This document shows, one piece after another, positions 22,801 to 33,580 of a stretch of 64,000 nucleotides of DNA. Below the pieces are notes generated by a model. It was given only the letters and a program-made list of their open reading frames with translations. It was not told where the DNA came from and searched no databases. The DNA is from Tribonema minus. Taxonomy: Eukaryota > Sar > Xanthophyceae > Tribonematales > Tribonemataceae. Location: the NCBI GenBank assembly GCA_017506865.1, contig JAFCMP010000525.1, positions 62,001 to 126,000 of the forward strand. Direction: 5' to 3'. A program made the position numbers and the translations under genes. The first letter of the stretch is position 1. The number at the start of each line of letters is the position of its first letter.

Positions 22801-25800
22801 TACATGCGCCTCAGTGCACGCCGTGCTCGCCCCGCCGCCCGCACCGCGACGTGGCCCAGCCCGTGAATTGTACGCCATTGAACTGTGAACAGTACGCTGC
22901 GCCTTACCTGGTGGACCGCGCAGTGCACGTCGTGCTCGCCCGACGCCTGCACCGCGACGTGCCGGCGGTGAAATTGCGCGTGCCCATGAGCAGAACACCG
23001 CGGAACGTGGGAAGTACAACAGTGAACTATGAACAGTACACCGCGGGGCGGTGAAGCACGCGTCATGCTCGCCCCGACACCTGCGCCGCCGCATCCCCAT
23101 GAACACTACACCGGTGAACTGCAAACAGTGCGCTGCGCCTTACCTGATGGACCGCGCAGTGCACGCCGTGCTCGCCCAACGCCTGCACTGCGCGCAGTTC
23201 GCGTGCCCATGGATAGCACACGGCGGAACTGTGGGAAATACAACAGTAAACTGAAAGTACACCGGCGAACTGTGACCAGTACACACGCGGCGCACCTGGT
23301 GGACCGCGCAGTGCACGTCGTGCTCGCCCGACGCCCGCACCGCGACGTGCCGCGCGCAGTTCGCGTAGCGGCACCGCTGCCTCCGCATGTCCATCATGTC
23401 GTCCGTCTGCGCAGCGCGCGAGCGACGGCGACAACCAGACGCGCACCGCACGGACGCGTGTCAGCGGGGGGAGCGAGCGATGCAGGTGGGGGGGGCGCCG
23501 TCTCGACGCGCGCGTTCTGAAGGCGCGGACAGGAATGCCGCACGTGCTGCAACACAGATTGCAAAAGAACGCCGCTCCTTCCATCTGCGGGCCGCGCGCG
23601 CGCGGATGAACGCAGCACGCGTCGTACGCGCGCACATCGGCAGAGGTTCGCAGAGCGCTGCCACGAGCACCGCCGCTGTAGCCACGAACCGCCGACGTTG
23701 GCGCGTCGGCGAGAGCGCGCCCGGTCGCCAGCGCTGCAGGCGCCGCTCGCGACGCCCAGTTTTTCGGAGTGCGTAACTGCCCTGCCTCGCTCGCGCGGCG
23801 GCTAGACTCGCAACTCACCTCAGCATGCCCGCCCCGCGCAGCGCTGCGCCGCCGCAGGCACGCGCGCGACCACGCACACAGTTTCGGGATGCATGACTTG
23901 CCTGACTTGACTCATGACTCGGACTCGCCTTGTGCTGCCCCGCACAGCACAAGGCAGGTTCAGAGTGCGTACCCGCCCCCCGCCTCAACCCCCTGACTCA
24001 GACGCCCCCTGCGCGCCGCTGCGCCAGTAGCGTAGGCGCCCACAACACACGCAGTCACTGAGAGGACCATGACTCACAATCGCGACCGGTGACTCGTGAC
24101 TCAGACTCGCCTTGTGCGCCGCGCAGCAGAACCGCCCCCCCGCCTCGGCTCCCACCCCGAACGCGCCTCGTGCGCCGCTGCGCCGGTACCGGCACTAACA
24201 TAACAATACACACAGTCACTCAGAGGCAAGTGACTCACGACTTGTGAGTCAGACTCGCCTTGTGCGCCGCGCAGCAGCGCGGCGCGTGCCCGCAAAGCCG
24301 AAGAGCGGCTGCCGCGCGCACCCCAGGAGCTCGCAGCAAGTGACTCATGACTCGTGACTCAGACTTGCCTTGTGCGCCGCGCAGCGGCGCGGGCGCGTGC
24401 CCGCAAAGCCGAAGAGCGGCTGCCGCGCGCACCCCAGGAACTCGCAGCGCTGGTTCTTGACGTTGATCATGCCGACGAGCTTGTGCGCAGCGCAGTAGCG
24501 CGCGACCTCGCCCGCGAACCCAAAGTTCCTGTGGCCGCCGGGGGGGGTGGGGGTGGGGGAGGGAGGGGGGGGGGGGGGGGGGGGGGCATGCAAGAAGCAA
24601 GGCGAACTCGTTGAACCGGAGAGGCAGGCGCCGAGAACGAGCACGCATACGCATCAAGCAAGCGCGTATGTGTTGTGGCGACCCCAGCTGTGCCGCTGAG
24701 CTGAGAAGCTCGTGCACGCTTCGCAGGCTAGCCGATCCCTCCTGGGATGCCTAAAAATTACAACACTGTGCAATGGGGCCACGGCAGCACGCACAGAATT
24801 GCATCGTACAATGAGATGCCAGATTGACTCCTCGATCCAACCAGCGTCCGGGCGCGGGCGAATCAGCTGCACGCGGAGCGCGATCGCGGCCCGGCGGGAC
24901 GCACCGCGGCAGCAGCAGCAGCAGGTGGCAGCGTGCTCCCGTGCTGCACGCGCTGCCGTACATGCCTCAAGTGAATGTGCGGAAGCCGGCGGGTCTCTGC
25001 GGCGCACGCCGGAGCGACGGCGCGCCGCCGCTGCATCGCTGCGCTGCTGCGGGAGGCGGCGCTGCCGTGCGCGGCGGCGGCGGAGGAGGCGGCGCGCAGC
25101 CTTCTTCAAGTTGACAGCGAGCCTGCTTCAAGTTGACCACAAACCATCAGCCAATGCGCATCATGGCGCCGCGGAGTTACTAACGCGGGCCGCGGGCACC
25201 GTCGAAGCGGTTGAAACGCCCACGAGTGAGAGCGCCTCCAACCGCACACCGCGCGCAGTCAGGTACCCCCAGCTTAGGGTTAGGGTTAGGATACCGCCGT
25301 AAGTGGAGCTTCCATGCGCGCCAAGGTGCTCCGAGAGCGCCAGGCTGCTGCGCTGGTGTTCCCACATGAAGGCTGACGTAGGCGATTGCCCCCCCCCCCC
25401 CCCTCCCGCAGCGATGCGCACCTCGCACCCACCCTCCTCGCACGGCCTGCAGTAGATGACGGCGACCGCGCCGTGCATCGCGGAGCGTGTCGCGATGCGC
25501 AGCGCCGAAACTGCAGCGCGCGTCACGCACCTGTGCACCTCGCTCCTCGCACAGCTGGGAGATGACGTCGACATGCCAAACTGCAACTTCAATGTGTGAG
25601 GCACCTGCGCACCGCGCCACCGCCCGTCCCTCGCACAAGTTGCAGAAGATGACGGCGACCGTGCCAGACAAGTTCAATGTGCGACGCACCTGTGCACCTC
25701 GCACCCCGGCTCCTCGCACAGCTTGGAGATGACGTCAACCATGCCAAACTTCAACTTCAATGTGCGACGCGCCCGCCCTCTTCGCACAACTTGCAGTAGA

Positions 25801-26257
25801 CGACACCGAACGTGTCAAACTTCAAAATGCGTGGATGCAAACTTCAATGTGCGACGCACCTGTGCACCTCGCAGCCCGGCTCCTCGCACAGCTTGGAGAT
25901 GACGTCGACCATGCCGCGCTCGCGGTGCGTCGCGCAGTGGCGCGGCTTCTGCCCACGCAGCGCGTACGACGGCTGCTTGCGGCAGCCCGCGTGCTCGCAG
26001 CGCCGGTTGCGCAGGTTCACCATCGTGCCGCTGCGGTGCGCGGAGCAGAAGCGCGGCTTGTCGCCCTCGTCGCCGTAGTACGGGTGGCGCCGGCACGCCG
26101 CCGCCTCGCACAGCTTGTGCTTGAGGTCGACGTGCGATGCGTCGCGGTGGCGCGTGCACGCGACGCTCGGCCCGCCGACGGGCCCGTACGTCGACGGCTT
26201 CGTGCAGCCCTCGTGGCTGCAGCGCCGCGCGCCGCCGCCGCCGCCCCCGGCGGCCAT
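19672..26257 (-). CDS. EsV-1-7 cysteine-motif protein with long Gly/Ala/Gln-rich tail (five exons, about 829 aa)
   Basis: Proposed exons: 26257-25860, 24528-24369, 23406-23296, 22323-21370 and 20538-19672, joining in frame. The N-terminal part holds six motifs of the form C-x4-C-x15-C-x2-H separated by exactly 12 residues (e.g. CEHAGCRKQPSY...CATH, CRYANC...CAVH). Exon joins fall inside motif 4 and inside the x12 spacer before motif 6 without disturbing the spacing, strong internal support for the splicing. The pattern matches the EsV-1-7 domain of the brown-alga developmental regulator IMMEDIATE UPRIGHT and phaeovirus relatives. The last two exons encode poly-Gly, poly-Ala and poly-Gln stretches, a short helix (QAEEARLQLHQKEAMLRELQ) and a basic end, RPKRPRI, possibly nuclear. 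Exon 2 uses a GC donor (AAG/GCAAGT). The start could be in an upstream exon, as the frame stays open to about 26450. Molecular function is unknown for the family. Confidence 0.8.
22560..23180 (-). repeat. Six degenerate copies of the EsV-1-7 exon 3 donor end
   Basis: Downstream of exon 3 (23406-23296), the segment coding GEHDVHCAVHQ plus donor recurs near 23137, 23040, 22904, 22803, 22702 and 22571 (100-155 bp apart). Two copies keep CACCAG or CATCAG followed by GTAAGG. Between copies is a recurring TGTTCACAGTTCA...GTGTACTGTTCA word. Confidence 0.8.
24100..24310 (-). repeat. Copies of EsV-1-7 exon 2 donor end, GC donors kept
   Basis: Two further copies of the end of exon 2 (QPLFGFAGTR...CAAHK version near 24250-24310, and a shorter one near 24115-24135) are followed by GCGAGTCTGA, as the real exon is followed by GCAAGTCTGA. 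Confidence 0.75.
24541..24592 (-). other. Poly-C pyrimidine tract before EsV-1-7 exon 2
   Basis: On the - strand an almost pure C run of about 50 nt leads into CGGCGGCCACAG/G, the acceptor of exon 2. A shorter C run precedes exon 4 (22330-22340). Confidence 0.7.
25410..25850 (-). repeat. Copies of EsV-1-7 exon 1 donor end (about 80-bp spacing)
   Basis: The segment coding MVDVISKLCEEPGCEVHR with AG/GTGCGTCGCAC recurs after exon 1. A near-perfect copy is at 25690-25745, with degenerate ones near 25771, 25608, 25531 and 25420. Junctions carry TTGAAGTTGAAGTTTGGCAT. Confidence 0.8.
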
Positions 26258-26459
26258 GGCGCGCGAGCGGCCGCCTCCGACGCCCCCGCCGCCGCCACCG
26301 CCGCCGCCGCCAACGCCGTCACCACCTGTCCAGCTGCCGCCGCCGCTCGAGGCACCGCCGCCGCCGCCGCTGCCGCCGCCACTGTCGCCGCCGCTGCCGC
26401 TGTGCAGGCGGCGCGTCACCCGCCGCCTCTCCGCCGCCGCTGCCGGGAGCCGCTGTGTG

Positions 26460-29370
26460 TGTCAGAGGACCGGTGATCTAGGGCACCGGAAAGACGATGC
26501 ATGCGATGAAAGGAGGTGAGTTCAAAGCGATGTCCACGTGCAGTGATGCACTGATGAGTATACAACTAGTAGCGTCTGCAGGCAACTGCCCCGAGGCGGC
26601 AATAATGGAAGCCCGGAAAAACACCGAGCCATACGCAAGCCTGGCCCAACGCAGTGATGATGACTTTGGCCAGCTCTGACGCTGTGCCAGTGCAGTAGGG
26701 TGGCAGTGCGAGTAACGCACGCCGAGGAATGATGCAATGGCTGCCCCACAACTCGGTTGTTGTTGTTGCGATGCACCACACCTTGCGTCCAGCAACAGCT
26801 GAGGCTCTTGGTTACGCAAGCTAACATTGTTCAACCCGATGCCAGCGTTGTCATACGTGCACGCACGACCCAGGCCGCGAGGCCTACCACAAAGACGGGG
26901 AACGCGCGATCATCACTGAAAGTCGTCCTGTCAAGCGCACACCGCAGCACACATCAATCCGATGACAGCGCCGGCCTAGTGTCATATACCTCACAAAATC
27001 CATGTACATGAAGCGTGAATGGCCCGCCGTTCCGGGTGCTGGGCAGGTGCGGGTTGCAAAGCCGCAATGGTGACACACCAACGCAAGCGAAGGAGTGCAA
27101 TGAAAGTCGCACCTGTGGGCTGACGCCTCTATCGCATGTTGTCGGCACGAAGTCCAGGTGGCAGTCGCCACCTCTGCTCCCATACACCAGCGCGCGCGTG
27201 TTGCAAAAAACTTGATAAAGGAAGAGCTTCGATTTGTTCCAGTTCCAAAGGGCACGATGGCTGTAGCTGTTGGCACGTGATGATGATGACCGCAAAGCTA
27301 AGCAAGCAAGGCGAAGGTTCGTGCGCCACCACACGCATTTTGTATTTTGTTTTCTGGGTGGCGCTCGCCACTTGGTCTCGACTGTGACACCGGGCAACGA
27401 GAAAAACGCACAGAAAGTTGGTTGCCGCTGTGGCGCGCACAGAGAGCTCAGCACTCTATGATGTGATGATGAGACCAGCGAGCAGCCCTATTGTGAGTTC
27501 TGTAGTCCGGTGTTTGAGAATCTTTTGAAGGCGTACGAGGACAAGGCAGGTCTGACCCTGGACCGTAAGGCTGTACATCAACTTTGTGCTGGTGCCTGCC
27601 TGGTGACAGCACTCCCACGTCTGGGCCCCTATAGTGGGGTGGCCAAAGACATGCAAGGACATACATATTCATTGAGAGAAGTCTGCAAGATTACTGGCAC
27701 TGCCTGTGGGGGCTGGCCTCACTTGAAGTCTTTCGTGAGCGTGGTAATGTGCCTTGTTTGTGACGTGTCTGGTGGGCAATGTTGTTCAGCTGATGGCTAA
27801 TACCATGAGCTAGCTTGTGTGTACGTTGAGGCAGATGTGGAGCATATACTGAGTATATGCCCAGTACACCTGACAACGCGACGGCAGATGACCGGTCCAG
27901 GAGTGCATGCTATAGGTATAGTTGGTCTCCCTCACTTGACTATGTTTTCTCTCAGACTGTCAGTGACCCATGGATAGTCAGTGCTATTGGTCACACAGTA
28001 TGATCATGTTTGAATTACATGCCGTGGCGAACAGTCAGTGGGGGCAGTCAGTCCCTTCATCCCATTGGCAGAACCAGCGTTGCAATCACTGCAGTTTGGG
28101 GGCCCTGCAGGCTGCAGCGCTTCATGACGATTGACAAAATGCCAGCTGTCCACAGCCGTGGTCACCGTGACCGCTTACAGTCCTGGACTTCTGTTGTGAA
28201 CAAGTATAATTATAGTCATGTGCGCCCTCGAGTTGTACAGCGCATATCGGTACAGGGAGTACAGCCTGAGTATGCGTCACACACGTACCGACATCAGCTG
28301 TATCAGCAACTTGAACTTCGTTGAACACCAGGGCGCGTGCACAGTCATATGCATATATGGTGACATGGCATCGCAGTCGCCGAGCCGGCGGTGTTGCAGG
28401 CACTGGCAGGCTGAGCCTCTGAGGCTGCACCACCTTCACTGCCAGTGACCCTGAGCAGCAAGCACGCCACTGCATCAATCAGAACTACCAATCTCATGTG
28501 CTGCCGCAGCACTTGATCTAATAGTATCTGCATCATGATCATGTCACATCAATGATTGCAATGGGCATGGCAGAGCTCGAGCGCTCTGGAGCACTTGAGT
28601 TTCTGAGGTCACATCATACTTTATGATACTACAATAAGTATCATAAATGACAAAATACGAACACAATCCATTGCGTTGCTCACAAATTGTAGCAAGAAGA
28701 CCGGTCTAGACCCCCTTGAACTGGATGGGCAGTGGTAGCACACAACAATAGTGCAAAGACAGCTCTAGAGTAAGCTTCCCTACTTGCAGTGCTTCATGAA
28801 TGACGCAGCAACGAATGGCCATACCACACAAGAAACGCCATGCTGACTCTTTCTGGCACAAAGGTGTTGGCAGAAGTGTCAGTCCTCATTGCGGTGGCAT
28901 GGCATGCATTCATACGTCAGAGGATCCAGGGATTCATACGTTAGAAGACATTCAGTGGGGCCGTTCATTTCAATTCGGTTTTGCCGAGGAGCGAGCGCTC
29001 AAGCCCTTGGCTATAAGGAACCCCAAGATCAGACCTTGCAACAGCGTTGCAGGAAGCAGCGAGCATGCGAGCATGTGCCTGCCTTTAAAGAGAAGACGAC
29101 GCTTTCCAACGCGAAAGACTTGCCTCGGCTTCTTCAATTCACCGAGGGTTACAGTTTACAAAGCTGGTGAACTTCACCAGCACGTAGAATCATTTTGGCA
29201 ATGGCATATAGACCAGGCAGCATTTTACATCTTGATCTGGAAACTCACCTACCCATTAGTCTAATGTGTACATGTAGTGGCGTCTTGACTAAACTGTTCC
29301 ACTATCATCTTTTGAGAAGCATCTTTTATAGCCGCATTTCAGCTCATCCTGATACGAGTGGCAAATCTGC
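26460..29370. other. Long stretch with no recognised gene
   Basis: Lower-GC sequence with short, unsupported frames on both strands; the longest (+ strand, 28800-29264, 154 codons) has no recognisable domain and ordinary composition. A perfect 11-bp hairpin lies at 28620-28647 (TTTATGATACT / AGTATCATAAA, 6-nt loop), and a half copy of a palindrome found at 61453 lies at 28704-28718. Confidence 0.5.
28620..28647. other. Perfect 11-bp inverted repeat
   Basis: TTTATGATACT at 28620-28630 and AGTATCATAAA at 28637-28647 form a perfect stem with loop ACAATA. No gene is recognised nearby, so terminator, transposon end or chance are all possible. Confidence 0.7.
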
Positions 29371-29379
29371 CATTCCGCA

Positions 29380-29940
29380 GTGCCTGCCGTAACGCCGCTG
29401 GCCCCGGCAGTTGCCGCCGTGGCACGTGCAGAAGCAGCGACATTCATTGCGGTTTGGGCGGGCAGCTCACTGATGCTGCACCTGCTGCGGCGCAACAACC
29501 GCCGCAGCAGGCAAAAAGGAGGCGGGCGATCGCACGAGGAGCAATGGCAGCTTGACATCGTAGTTCCATTGATAGCTGCGGCTGCCGCTGCAGCTGCTGG
29601 CGCGGAGGCGGTGGCCGTCATGGCTTTGCCTTGCGAACGCGCCGGCGGCGCAGGACATGCGACGGCAGCAGCGCCACTGACCAACGCAAAGGCTGGCTGG
29701 CAGGCGGTGAAATGTGCCAGCTTACGCCGCAGCAACGATCGCAGCAGCGCCGCTGCACCGACCAGCCTGCTTTGCGCCTGCACAGGCGCCTCGCGGCTGG
29801 AGTTCCCGCTGCCACGCCCGCGTGCGATGCAAGCGCCGCCGCCACGCCGCACGCTGCCAGAGCACCCCGCCTGCACTGCTGCGCACCGCCGGCGCCAGCG
29901 TGCTGCCTGCGCGCCGCCGGCGCCGGCGTGCTGCGCATGA
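29380..29940 (+). CDS. Possible small Ala-rich membrane protein
   Basis: Open frame of 186 codons starting MPAVTPLAPAV, with a hydrophobic segment around residues 20-36 (ATFIAVWAGSSLMLHLL) followed by an Arg/Lys-rich stretch, and a second alanine-rich hydrophobic run near residue 62. The C-terminal third turns into Arg/Pro/Cys-rich sequence typical of non-coding GC-rich DNA. No family is recognised, and an opposite-strand frame competes. Confidence 0.25.
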   Translation: MPAVTPLAPAVAAVARAEAATFIAVWAGSSLMLHLLRRNNRRSRQKGGGRSHEEQWQLDIVVPLIAAAAAAAAGAEAVAVMALPCERAGGAGHATAAAPLTNAKAGWQAVKCASLRRSNDRSSAAAPTSLLCACTGASRLEFPLPRPRAMQAPPPRRTLPEHPACTAAHRRRQRAACAPPAPACCA

Positions 29941-31270
29941 CACGGCGTTGTGTCCCCTGCGCAGCGCTAGAAACCGCCTCCGCTGCCGAGCGCCCCCTCC
30001 CCCCTGCCCCCACCCTTGCCCTGCCACGCTGCTGAGCAGCTGATGCGGCTGCCTCCAGACCCGCTGCGAGGGGCAACGCGGCGCGGGCAGCGCACACGCT
30101 TCCGGGAGGGCCGCTGCTGCTGCTGCTGATGATGATGATGACGGCGTGCCTGCACCGCGTGGGTATTTTGAGCTGTAGTGAGACTTCTCTCTCTCCTGCG
30201 TTTTTTCCTCTGCCCCCCCCCCCCGGGGCATGACCACTGCCATGTAACACCTGAGCAAATGCAGACGCCTGGTGTGCGGTGCAGGGCCCTCGGCGCGCCC
30301 TTCATGCCGCTGGTACTCCTTCCCCCCCCACCCCCCAAGCTCCCTCAGCATCAGCACTGCGCCACGACAGCAGCGCTGCGCCACGAGTGCTGCCCGACAG
30401 AGCACTGCCGCAGGGTCAACGCGGCGCCTGAAGCTGCTCACCTCGAGGAGGCCATGCCCCCAGCTCCGTGTCACCTCTCGCGCAACCGCGTCCCGGCAGC
30501 AGCAGCAGCTGCATGCGCCCACCTCTCGCCGCAGCAATGGACGCGCCCGCTCCTCGGCAGTGCAAGTGCCGCCACGAGCGGCGCACACAGAATTGCGTCG
30601 CCGCGCGAATGCACGGCCGCCAGTGTGGCGCTGCCCGTGCGCTGGTGCTGCTGCCGCTGCCAGCGTGCTTGGGCGCAGCGCCGCCGTCGGTGCCCTTGCA
30701 GACGCGGCAGCCGCTCAATCGCACCGCACGCGTGCGTGCGCCCTGCCACGCGCGCACTGTGCCAGCGCTGCATCGTCGCTCAGCTGCTGCGGCCGCTGCC
30801 GCTGGTGCGCCTCTATGCAACGCGCCGCGACCTCCAGAAGGCGTTTCCGTCAGGGAGTTGACTGCGCAAGATGTGGATGGCTAGCAGGCCCACGCTCGCC
30901 TTTCATAGCACCAATGCTGGCGCCGCCGCACTGCGGCGTGGCAGCGGCGCCGTGCGTCAGATGCTGCAGTGCTGCACTGCTGCCGCGCGCCATCGGACGG
31001 CGCTGACTGCGGGCCGTTCCGAAGGGCGCCGCAGCAATTGATGCGCGATGGCTGTTTGAGACTGGCTGGTGCGCCAGATAGAACAGCATCAGACGACGCG
31101 CCGAACACTGCTGACGCACACGCTGACATTGTCGGACAGGTCCGCCAAGCTCCCGCAACGGCACGGCGGCGGCACGAGCGCGGCCTGCTGGTGTGTGCTA
31201 TCGTGGCGTCACCAATGAACGGATGCTTGTGCTAGCAAACCAAACTGAATGACGTGATGCCGGCAGAGTG
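29941..31270. other. GC-rich stretch, no confident gene
   Basis: Several overlapping frames on both strands have Ala/Arg/Cys-rich composition without motifs. It contains short CGCCGGCGCC repeats near 29885-29935 and C-runs near 30215 and 30325. Confidence 0.4.
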
Positions 31271-31277
31271 AGCGGCT

Positions 31278-33524
31278 TTATTCCACGCGCAGGCTGCGGC
31301 GCCTCCGCGCGGCCAGTGCGCCCCCGCCGCCGCCGCCGCCGCCGCCACCGCTGCCGCCACCGCCGCCGCCACTGCTGCCGCCACCGCTGCCGCCGCCGCT
31401 ACCGCCGCCGCCACTGCTGCCGCCACCGCCGCCGCTGCCGCCACTGCTGCTGCCCTGCTGTGCCTCACTGCCGCCATAATCCCTGGAACTGGGCTCACCA
31501 GCTGACTTGGCCTCACCAGCCCCCGCCCCCAGCCCCGATTTTGCAAGTGAAACCGGAATCGAGCCGCCTGCAGAGCGCGCAACCGACCTTCGGCGCCTGC
31601 GGCCGCCGCTGCAGGCAAGCATCGCCCACAGCGCCGCCAGCGTGCCGAGCGCCGCCGCGGCGGCGGTGGCGGCAGCGACGGCCGCGCGGTCGTGCGCGCG
31701 CGCAGCCGGCACGCGCAGCCGCAGCGGTGGCGGCGGCGCGATCGGCCGCAGCGGTAGGAGAACGGGCGCTCCGCCGCAGGACAGGTAGGCGGCGGGCGGG
31801 GCAAGCGCGACGGACGCGTGCGTGCCGCTCGCGAGCGGGCGCGCGTAGCGCACGTGCACCGGCAGCGACAAGGTCACGCGTGCGGCATCGGCGGTGGCGG
31901 GGGCGCAGGGGAAAGCGGTCGAGAAGGCGAGCACGTGCGGCGTGGATGCGGACGCCGGCAGCTCCACGTCGATCGGCGCGCCGCCGCGCGACGTCACAGC
32001 GACCAGCGCGTCACCTGTGGAAGTTGTGGAGTTGAAGTAGCGCCAGCGCGAGCGCGCCTCGTCGATGTCGACGTACGCGCCGCGCGGCAGCGCCTGCACG
32101 AGGGTCAGCAAGCAGCTGCCCGTGTCGCCGCCATCGCCGCTGCAGCTGCTGCTGTCGTCCTCACCGCCGCCTCCCCTGCTGCCGCCGCCACCACCGCACG
32201 CGGCGCTGCCGCAGACGCCCCCGCCGGCGACTGTGACGGACATCGCGACAGCGCGGTGCAGCCCGCCGCCAGGCACCGCGGCAAAGGACACCGAAGCGCT
32301 GCGCGCTGCTGGCGTGGCAGCGGCAGCGGCGGCGGCGCTGGCGCGCTGATTCAGACCATCGCTGGCCGCGCAGGTGACCTGCTGCGGCGGCTGCGGCGGC
32401 GCCCCCTGCGCGCCGGAACGCGGCAGCGCGCACCGCCACCGCAGCTCCGCCTGCGGCTTCGCGCTGCTCATCGCGTAGCGCAGCCACAGCGGCGTCGCCG
32501 CTGCGTCGCTGAGCGCCGATGGCAGCGGCAGCGGCTCAACGATGGTCAGAGCCTGCGGCGGCGCGCCGGCGCTTGCCGCGGCGAGCTGCGCGAATGCTCC
32601 GACCGGCGCTGAGAGCGCCTGCGCCAGCTGCTGCGCCAGCGCGTCCTCCGCTTCTGCCTGCCGCTGCGGCGCGCGATCCGTGGCGGCGCGCTCGCTGCTG
32701 CCAGCCTGCGCTTGCTCAAGTCCAAGTGCAATGCCTCCAGCGGTGGCGGCGGTGATGGTGATGGCAGCGCCGTCATCTATGTGCCCTGTCGATGCTTGCT
32801 GCCCTGAGTCCTCTCCTGCCGCTGCTGCCGTGGCTGCTGTTGGAGGTGGTGCTTCATGCGATCCGTCGTCAGTGGCTGTTTCCAGCCAGGGCAAGTGCAG
32901 CCACAGCCCCTCTGCAATGCCCGCACCATCCTCTAATGCTGGCACCGCTGCTGCTGCTGCTGCATTGTGGCCAAGCCAGGGTAGAGAAGCGTCTAGCCCT
33001 GCCCAAGACAGCGTCTGCTGCGCCAGCAGGCCAGCGACATCCTGCGGCAGAGGGGCGTGCGCGAGCGCCGCCTGAGCGCAGGCCTCCGCTGACATGCGGC
33101 CCTGCTGTGGCAGTTTCGACGCTGCTGCGTCGGCGCGAGGTCTGCACACCACATGAGCTCCGGGCGGCAGAGAGGTGATGTCTGGGTGCATGCCCGCAGC
33201 TGCCATGGCTGCTCCCAGCAGACTGCTTGTTAGCAGAGAAAGATCGCTGACCGTCGAAGTATTGGGAACTGATGCTGGCACCACGTAGATGGCCGCATCA
33301 ATGCCATTCGCTGCTGACACATGTAGTGCCGCCGGCTTTGACAGAGGCAGCGTGCTCCTGCGAGCCAGCACAGCGCTTTCAGTTCCCGGAGCCAGACCGA
33401 CTGAAACCTGCAGCTTGCGAGGCTTCGCAGAGGATTCCGATGCCAGCTCGCCACTGCTGAAGAGCCATAAGGCATCCAGTGCAAAAACACGAGCTTGCAT
33501 CGCGGAGGCAGGTGCAGAAACCAT
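31278..33524 (-). CDS. PIGX: PIG-X/PBN1-type subunit of GPI mannosyltransferase I
   Basis: A single uninterrupted frame of 748 codons from ATG 33524 (an in-frame ATG eight codons later is an alternative). PIG-X, with PIG-M, adds the first mannose of the GPI anchor on the lumenal side of the ER. The diagnostic part lies around residues 485-660: ALPRGAYVDIDEA, then DVELPASAS, LSLPVHVRYARP, and after a Pro-rich linker one hydrophobic segment (AAVAAATAAAAALGTLAAL). This order and the LPVHxRYxRP core match human PIG-X. Unusual are the long Ala/Gln-rich lumenal N-terminal extension (family members are usually about 250-420 residues) and a C-terminal Ser/Gly tail after Arg/Lys residues. No intron is seen, in contrast with the genes to the left. 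Confidence 0.85.
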   Translation of the reverse strand: MVSAPASAMQARVFALDALWLFSSGELASESSAKPRKLQVSVGLAPGTESAVLARRSTLPLSKPAALHVSAANGIDAAIYVVPASVPNTSTVSDLSLLTSSLLGAAMAAAGMHPDITSLPPGAHVVCRPRADAAASKLPQQGRMSAEACAQAALAHAPLPQDVAGLLAQQTLSWAGLDASLPWLGHNAAAAAAVPALEDGAGIAEGLWLHLPWLETATDDGSHEAPPPTAATAAAAGEDSGQQASTGHIDDGAAITITAATAGGIALGLEQAQAGSSERAATDRAPQRQAEAEDALAQQLAQALSAPVGAFAQLAAASAGAPPQALTIVEPLPLPSALSDAAATPLWLRYAMSSAKPQAELRWRCALPRSGAQGAPPQPPQQVTCAASDGLNQRASAAAAAAATPAARSASVSFAAVPGGGLHRAVAMSVTVAGGGVCGSAACGGGGGSRGGGGEDDSSSCSGDGGDTGSCLLTLVQALPRGAYVDIDEARSRWRYFNSTTSTGDALVAVTSRGGAPIDVELPASASTPHVLAFSTAFPCAPATADAARVTLSLPVHVRYARPLASGTHASVALAPPAAYLSCGGAPVLLPLRPIAPPPPLRLRVPAARAHDRAAVAAATAAAAALGTLAALWAMLACSGGRRRRRSVARSAGGSIPVSLAKSGLGAGAGEAKSAGEPSSRDYGGSEAQQGSSSGGSGGGGGSSGGGGSGGGSGGGSSGGGGGGSGGGGGGGGGGALAARRRRSLRVE

Positions 33525-33580
33525 CACACAAAGCGGAGCCACGCAATCCTAGATCTGTCGCTCCTTATTATTCGGTACTA

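Noticed and set aside
22560..23300. CRISPR-like repeat array
   Set aside because: Units of 100-155 bp are degenerate and contain exon ends with splice donors; the genome is eukaryotic.
31268..32612. + strand frames of 255 and 264 codons
   Set aside because: Antisense of the PIG-X gene, no motifs, Arg-rich.
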